Positions 61,081 through 64,000 of a stretch of 64,000 bases of DNA are shown piece by piece. The notes under the pieces are model-generated. The model saw only the letters and a program-made list of their open reading frames with translations, did no database searches and was not told the origin of the DNA. Source of the stretch: Afipia carboxidovorans OM5 (GTDB lineage Bacteria > Pseudomonadota > Alphaproteobacteria > Rhizobiales > Xanthobacteraceae); the NCBI RefSeq assembly GCF_000218565.1, contig NC_015684.1:744001-808000 (forward strand), in the 5' to 3' direction. Each line of letters opens with the position of its first letter. Position 1 is the first letter of the stretch. The translations under genes were made by a program, and so were the position numbers.

Positions 61081-61857
61081 ATGAATACAGCAACCGAGAT
61101 CTCCAATAGCAAAGTTCGCATTGAAGATTTGCACAAGACGTACCTCGTCAAAGGCGGGCGTACGGTTGCGCTTCAGGATGTGAACCTGACTATCGGCAAA
61201 GATGAGTTCATTGCCTTGCTCGGGCCTTCCGGCTGCGGCAAGTCGACTCTGCTCCGGATTATCAGCGCCCTGATCAAGCCGTCCAGCGGCAAGGTGCTGA
61301 TCAGCGACGAGCAGATTCTCGCACCGAGTCGCGATATCGGCATCGTCTTTCAGCAGGCGGTTCTGCTGCCCTGGCGCAACATTCTCGACAACGTGCTGTT
61401 GCCGGCGGAAATCCTGCGCCTCGATATGAAGAAGGCGCGCGAGCGGGCCTATCAGCTTCTGAAAATGGTTGGCCTCGAAGGTTTTGAGAAGCGCAGTCCG
61501 AACGAGCTGTCGGGCGGCATGCAGCAGCGCGCCGCAATCTGCCGCGCGCTGGTGCACAATCCCTCGATGCTTCTGATGGACGAGCCGTTCGCCGCTCTCG
61601 ACGCGATGACCCGTGAAGAACTCGGCTTTGAACTGCTGCGCATCTGGGACATCGAGAAGAAGACGATCATCTTCGTCACGCACAACATTCCGGAAGCGAT
61701 CCTGCTCGCGGACCGCGTCGTTGCGATGTCGCCGCGGCCGGGACGAATTTCCGAAATCATTGAAATCGATCTGCCGCGCCCGCGCACGCAGGGCATGGAA
61801 TTCACGCCGGAGTTCAAGGCGTATTCCGATTTCATCCGCGACAAAATCGGTCATTGA
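61081..61857 (+). CDS. ABC transporter ATPase (nitrate/taurine/NMT1-type)
   Basis: The 258-residue ATPase has Walker A GPSGCGKST, a Q-loop (VFQQAVLLPWRN), signature LSGGMQQR, Walker B LLLMDEPFAALDAMTREEL and H-loop VTHNIPEAIL, matching the SsuB/TauB/NrtD group. The ATG at 61081 has GGAA about 9 bases upstream; GTG at 61039 is an alternative that adds 14 residues. It powers uptake with the permease 15 bases downstream. Confidence 0.94.
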   Translation: MNTATEISNSKVRIEDLHKTYLVKGGRTVALQDVNLTIGKDEFIALLGPSGCGKSTLLRIISALIKPSSGKVLISDEQILAPSRDIGIVFQQAVLLPWRNILDNVLLPAEILRLDMKKARERAYQLLKMVGLEGFEKRSPNELSGGMQQRAAICRALVHNPSMLLMDEPFAALDAMTREELGFELLRIWDIEKKTIIFVTHNIPEAILLADRVVAMSPRPGRISEIIEIDLPRPRTQGMEFTPEFKAYSDFIRDKIGH

Positions 61858-61872
61858 GTAAGGAAGAATCCG

Positions 61873-62691
61873 TTGTCACAGAACACAGCCGCAAAGACCG
61901 CCCCCGCCTCGAAGGGTGAGGACGAGGTGCTGATTACGGGACCGAGGGTTCGCGACGCGACTCCGCCTGTCTTGACGTTTGTCGGGCTTCTCATTCTCTG
62001 GGAAGCGAGCTGCCGCTATTTCGAGATTCCGCGCTGGCTGCTGCCGTCGCCAGCGGACATCTATCAGGCGTTCCGCGAGTCCGGCCACGAATTGTGGGGG
62101 CACTCGCTGATCACGCTTTATGAAACGCTGGTCGGCTTCGCGCTCTCCATCGCCGTGGCGTTGCCGCTCGCGGTCATCATCGTGTGGTCGCCGATCTTGC
62201 GCAGGACGGTCTATCCGGTTCTCCTTGCCTTGCAGTCCGTTCCGAAAGTCGCCGTGGCGCCGCTCCTCGCGCTGTGGATCGGCTTCGGCACTCTGTCGAA
62301 GGTGCTCGTCGTATTCCTGATCTGCTTCTTCCCCATCGTGGTGGGTGCGACGACCGGACTGGCCTCCGTGCAGCCCGCGGTGATGGACCTGATCCGCTCG
62401 CTGTCCGCGACGCAGATGCAGACCTTCATCAAGATCCGCTTTCCGACGGCGATGCCGCACATCTTCGTCGGTCTGAAGATCGCTATCACGTTGGCCGTCA
62501 TCGGCGCGGTGATCGGCGAGTTCGTCGGCTCGGAAGAGGGGCTTGGTTACATCATCCTCGTCTCGTCCTCGCAGGCGCGCACGCCGCTCGCTTTCGCGGC
62601 TCTCGTCCTCCTGACGGTCATGAGCGTCATTCTCTACTACATCGTCGAATTCGTAGAGAAGATCCTGGTGCCGTGGGCTCCGCGTAACTAA
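61873..62691 (+). CDS. ABC transporter permease (SsuC/TauC-type)
   Basis: The 272-residue permease has about six helices, with the coupling motif region MDLIRSLSATQMQTFIKIRFPTAMPHIF and IGEFVGSEEGLGYII, diagnostic of the SsuC/TauC/NMT1-transporter permeases. It starts at TTG with AAGGAAG 6 bases upstream. It forms the membrane channel for the substrate delivered by paralogue 2, and possibly paralogue 1, which has no permease. Confidence 0.94.
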   Translation: MSQNTAAKTAPASKGEDEVLITGPRVRDATPPVLTFVGLLILWEASCRYFEIPRWLLPSPADIYQAFRESGHELWGHSLITLYETLVGFALSIAVALPLAVIIVWSPILRRTVYPVLLALQSVPKVAVAPLLALWIGFGTLSKVLVVFLICFFPIVVGATTGLASVQPAVMDLIRSLSATQMQTFIKIRFPTAMPHIFVGLKIAITLAVIGAVIGEFVGSEEGLGYIILVSSSQARTPLAFAALVLLTVMSVILYYIVEFVEKILVPWAPRN

Positions 62692-62705
62692 CAAGTCGAT
62701 TGGGA

Positions 62706-63530
62706 ATGTCAGCCATGTCAGCACCGCGCCCCGTTTACGATCCGTCATGGGATCGGGCGAACCCCAATGAAGTCCGGCGTTCCATTCGCGAGCGCGGATA
62801 CACCGGCTACACGGCGGGTCTCGCGCCGGGCTTTGTCCAGGCGAATATCTGCATCCTGCCGAAGGATTGGGCCGAGGATTTTCTGCTGTTCTGCCAGCGC
62901 AATCCAAAACCTTGTCCGTTGCTCACCCGCTCGGATGTCGGCGATCCGTCGTTGCCGGCGCTGTCCGACAACATCGATATCCGCACCGACGTGCCGCGCT
63001 ATCAGATCTTCCGTAACGGCGAGTTCACCGAAGAGGTGACGGATATCCGTAGCCACTGGCGCGACGATCTCGTGACGTTTGCGTTCGGCTGCTCGTTCTC
63101 GTTTGAGGAAGCGTTGCAGGACGACGGCATTCCGCTGCGGTTTCTCGCCAATAATAATGTCGCAGGCGTTTATGTCTCGACCATGCCGACCGAAGCGGCG
63201 GGGCCGTTTGAAGCGCCGTTGATCGTCACCATGCGCTCTTTCACGCCGCAGAATGCGATCCGCGCGATCCAGATCACCTCGCGTTTTCCGAACGTGCATG
63301 GCGCGCCGGTGCACATCGGCGATCCAGCGCAGATCGGCGTCGATCTCGCCAAGCGCTACCAGAATGTCGGCGATCCCACGGTCGGCGAGGGCGAGATTCC
63401 GGTGTTCTGGGCCTGCGGGCTGACGCCACAGTTTGCCGTGATGAAGGCGAAGCCGCCGTTCTGCATCACGCATGCGCCTTCCTCGATGCTTGTCACCGAT
63501 CTGCGCAACTCCAGCCTTGCGGTGATGTGA
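62706..63530 (+). CDS. Putative hydro-lyase, DUF1445 (D-glutamate cyclase/YcsI family)
   Basis: The 274-residue protein has the PF07286 pattern: GYTAGLAPGFVQANICILPKDWA, NPKPCPLL, VTFAFGCSFSFEEAL, and FWACGLTPQFAVMKAKPPFCITHAPSSMLVTDL near the C-terminus. The mammalian relative DGLUCY interconverts D-glutamate and 5-oxo-D-proline, and B. subtilis ycsI lies with 5-oxoprolinase genes. It directly follows the permease (14 bases) and precedes GGT by 2 bases, so all are cotranscribed. The start is one of three nearby ATG/TTG codons. Confidence 0.92.
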   Translation: MSAMSAPRPVYDPSWDRANPNEVRRSIRERGYTGYTAGLAPGFVQANICILPKDWAEDFLLFCQRNPKPCPLLTRSDVGDPSLPALSDNIDIRTDVPRYQIFRNGEFTEEVTDIRSHWRDDLVTFAFGCSFSFEEALQDDGIPLRFLANNNVAGVYVSTMPTEAAGPFEAPLIVTMRSFTPQNAIRAIQITSRFPNVHGAPVHIGDPAQIGVDLAKRYQNVGDPTVGEGEIPVFWACGLTPQFAVMKAKPPFCITHAPSSMLVTDLRNSSLAVM

Positions 63531-63531
63531 G

Positions 63532-64000
63532 ATGTTGTCGAAGCGCATGTCCGACGCGCCGTATCGGGATTTCGAGCGGCCGGGGAAGTCTGAGGCGTTC
63601 GGCGAGAACGGCATGGTCGCGACGTCGCATCCGCAGGCGACGATTGCCGCACTCGATATCTTGCGCGCGGGTGGTAACGCCATCGATGCCGCCGTGTGCG
63701 CCGCCGCCGTGCAGGCTGTTGTCGAGCCGACGCAAACCGGCATTGGCGGCGATTGCTTCGCGCTGATCCAGCGCGAGACTGAAACGGCCCCGACGGCGTT
63801 GAACGGATCGGGCTGGTCGCCTGCAAAGGCCGATGCAGCACATCATCGCGCCCGCAAGGAGACGGCAATCGATCCGCGTTCGCCGCACGCAGTGACCGTG
63901 CCCGGCTCGATCGCGGCATGGGAGAAGCTGCTCGCGGATCACGGCACGATGGATTTCGCGCGCGTGCTCGCACCGGCAATCAAGTTTGCCGAAGAGGGCT
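63532..64000 (+). CDS. Gamma-glutamyltransferase family protein, 3' truncated by the window
   Basis: The 156 visible residues include the GGT N-terminal signature: MVATSHPQATIAALDILRAGGNAIDAAV, VVEPTQTGIGGDCFALI and DPRSPHAVTVPGSIAAWEKLL. The autocatalytic Thr would lie beyond the window. No signal peptide is seen at the start, so this is probably one of the cytoplasmic GGT-like acylases of catabolic clusters. It starts 1 base after the DUF1445 stop. Another in-frame ATG at 63547 is an alternative. Confidence 0.9.
   Translation, partial: MLSKRMSDAPYRDFERPGKSEAFGENGMVATSHPQATIAALDILRAGGNAIDAAVCAAAVQAVVEPTQTGIGGDCFALIQRETETAPTALNGSGWSPAKADAAHHRARKETAIDPRSPHAVTVPGSIAAWEKLLADHGTMDFARVLAPAIKFAEEG

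Overview
The window reads as a chromosomal segment of a GC-rich alphaproteobacterium of the Bradyrhizobiaceae/Nitrobacteraceae type (Afipia, Oligotropha, Nitrobacter, Rhodopseudomonas or Bradyrhizobium relatives). This rests on the PhyR-NepR-EcfG stress module, a Caulobacter/rhizobial-type tad (Flp pilus) locus, an NdvA-like glucan exporter, DUF2865 and DUF3551 proteins, and REP-type intergenic palindromes. The placement is inference from gene content; no rRNA or tRNA gene was recognised. No phage, insertion sequence or CRISPR array is visible. Almost everything is intact housekeeping or regulatory content, and long antisense reading frames are codon-bias shadows.

Layout. 1-4.0 kb: end of a double-ATPase peptide ABC transporter (YejF type), then an overlapping NlpC/P60 hydrolase and M17 aminopeptidase pair. 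4.1-15.5 kb: tad locus, with tadD facing cpaA-(45-aa ORF)-flp and cpaC-cpaD-tadZ-tadA-tadB-tadC on the minus strand, and cpaB plus two TadE-like pseudopilins on the plus strand. 15.6-17.9 kb: RNA-chaperone group csp, a long IF-1 variant and rhlE. 18.2-27.3 kb: general stress response region with a CHASE/HWE kinase whose ATPase domain looks degenerate, a 27-aa membrane peptide, ecfG, nepR and phyR, followed by small envelope and membrane proteins, several with sigma-EcfG-type promoters. 27.5-29.7 kb: malate synthase G. 29.9-39.3 kb: sulfate assimilation (fdx-cysD-cysNC diverging from cysG-cysH, then the sulfate transporter sbp-cysT-cysW-cysA). 39.5-52.7 kb: mixed envelope and metabolic genes (CAP lipoprotein, bdhA, flippase, DUF924, fadD, D,D-carboxypeptidase, ndvA-like, hisE, DedA-like, GGDEF). 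52.8-64 kb: xdhABC, two paralogous NMT1/THI5-like binding proteins around a GntR/FCD regulator, an ABC transporter, a DUF1445 hydro-lyase and a gamma-glutamyltransferase cut by the window end.

Most noteworthy. (1) Five exact GGAAC-N16/17-CGTT sites lie just upstream of genes; four are within 5 kb of phyR. They define a probable EcfG regulon rich in tiny or small membrane and secreted proteins. A sixth, near-consensus site would make a 38-codon membrane ORF leaderless. (2) nepR is preceded by an 8-codon leader ORF that owns the only strong Shine-Dalgarno and overlaps the probable nepR start as ATGA. (3) The box TGGATACA occurs upstream of both paralogous binding-protein genes and against the start codon of the gntR between them, joining xdhABC and the DUF1445/GGT cluster into one probable regulon. 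(4) The divergent cys promoter is built as a nested dyad, and sulfite reductase is absent from the cysG-cysH junction.
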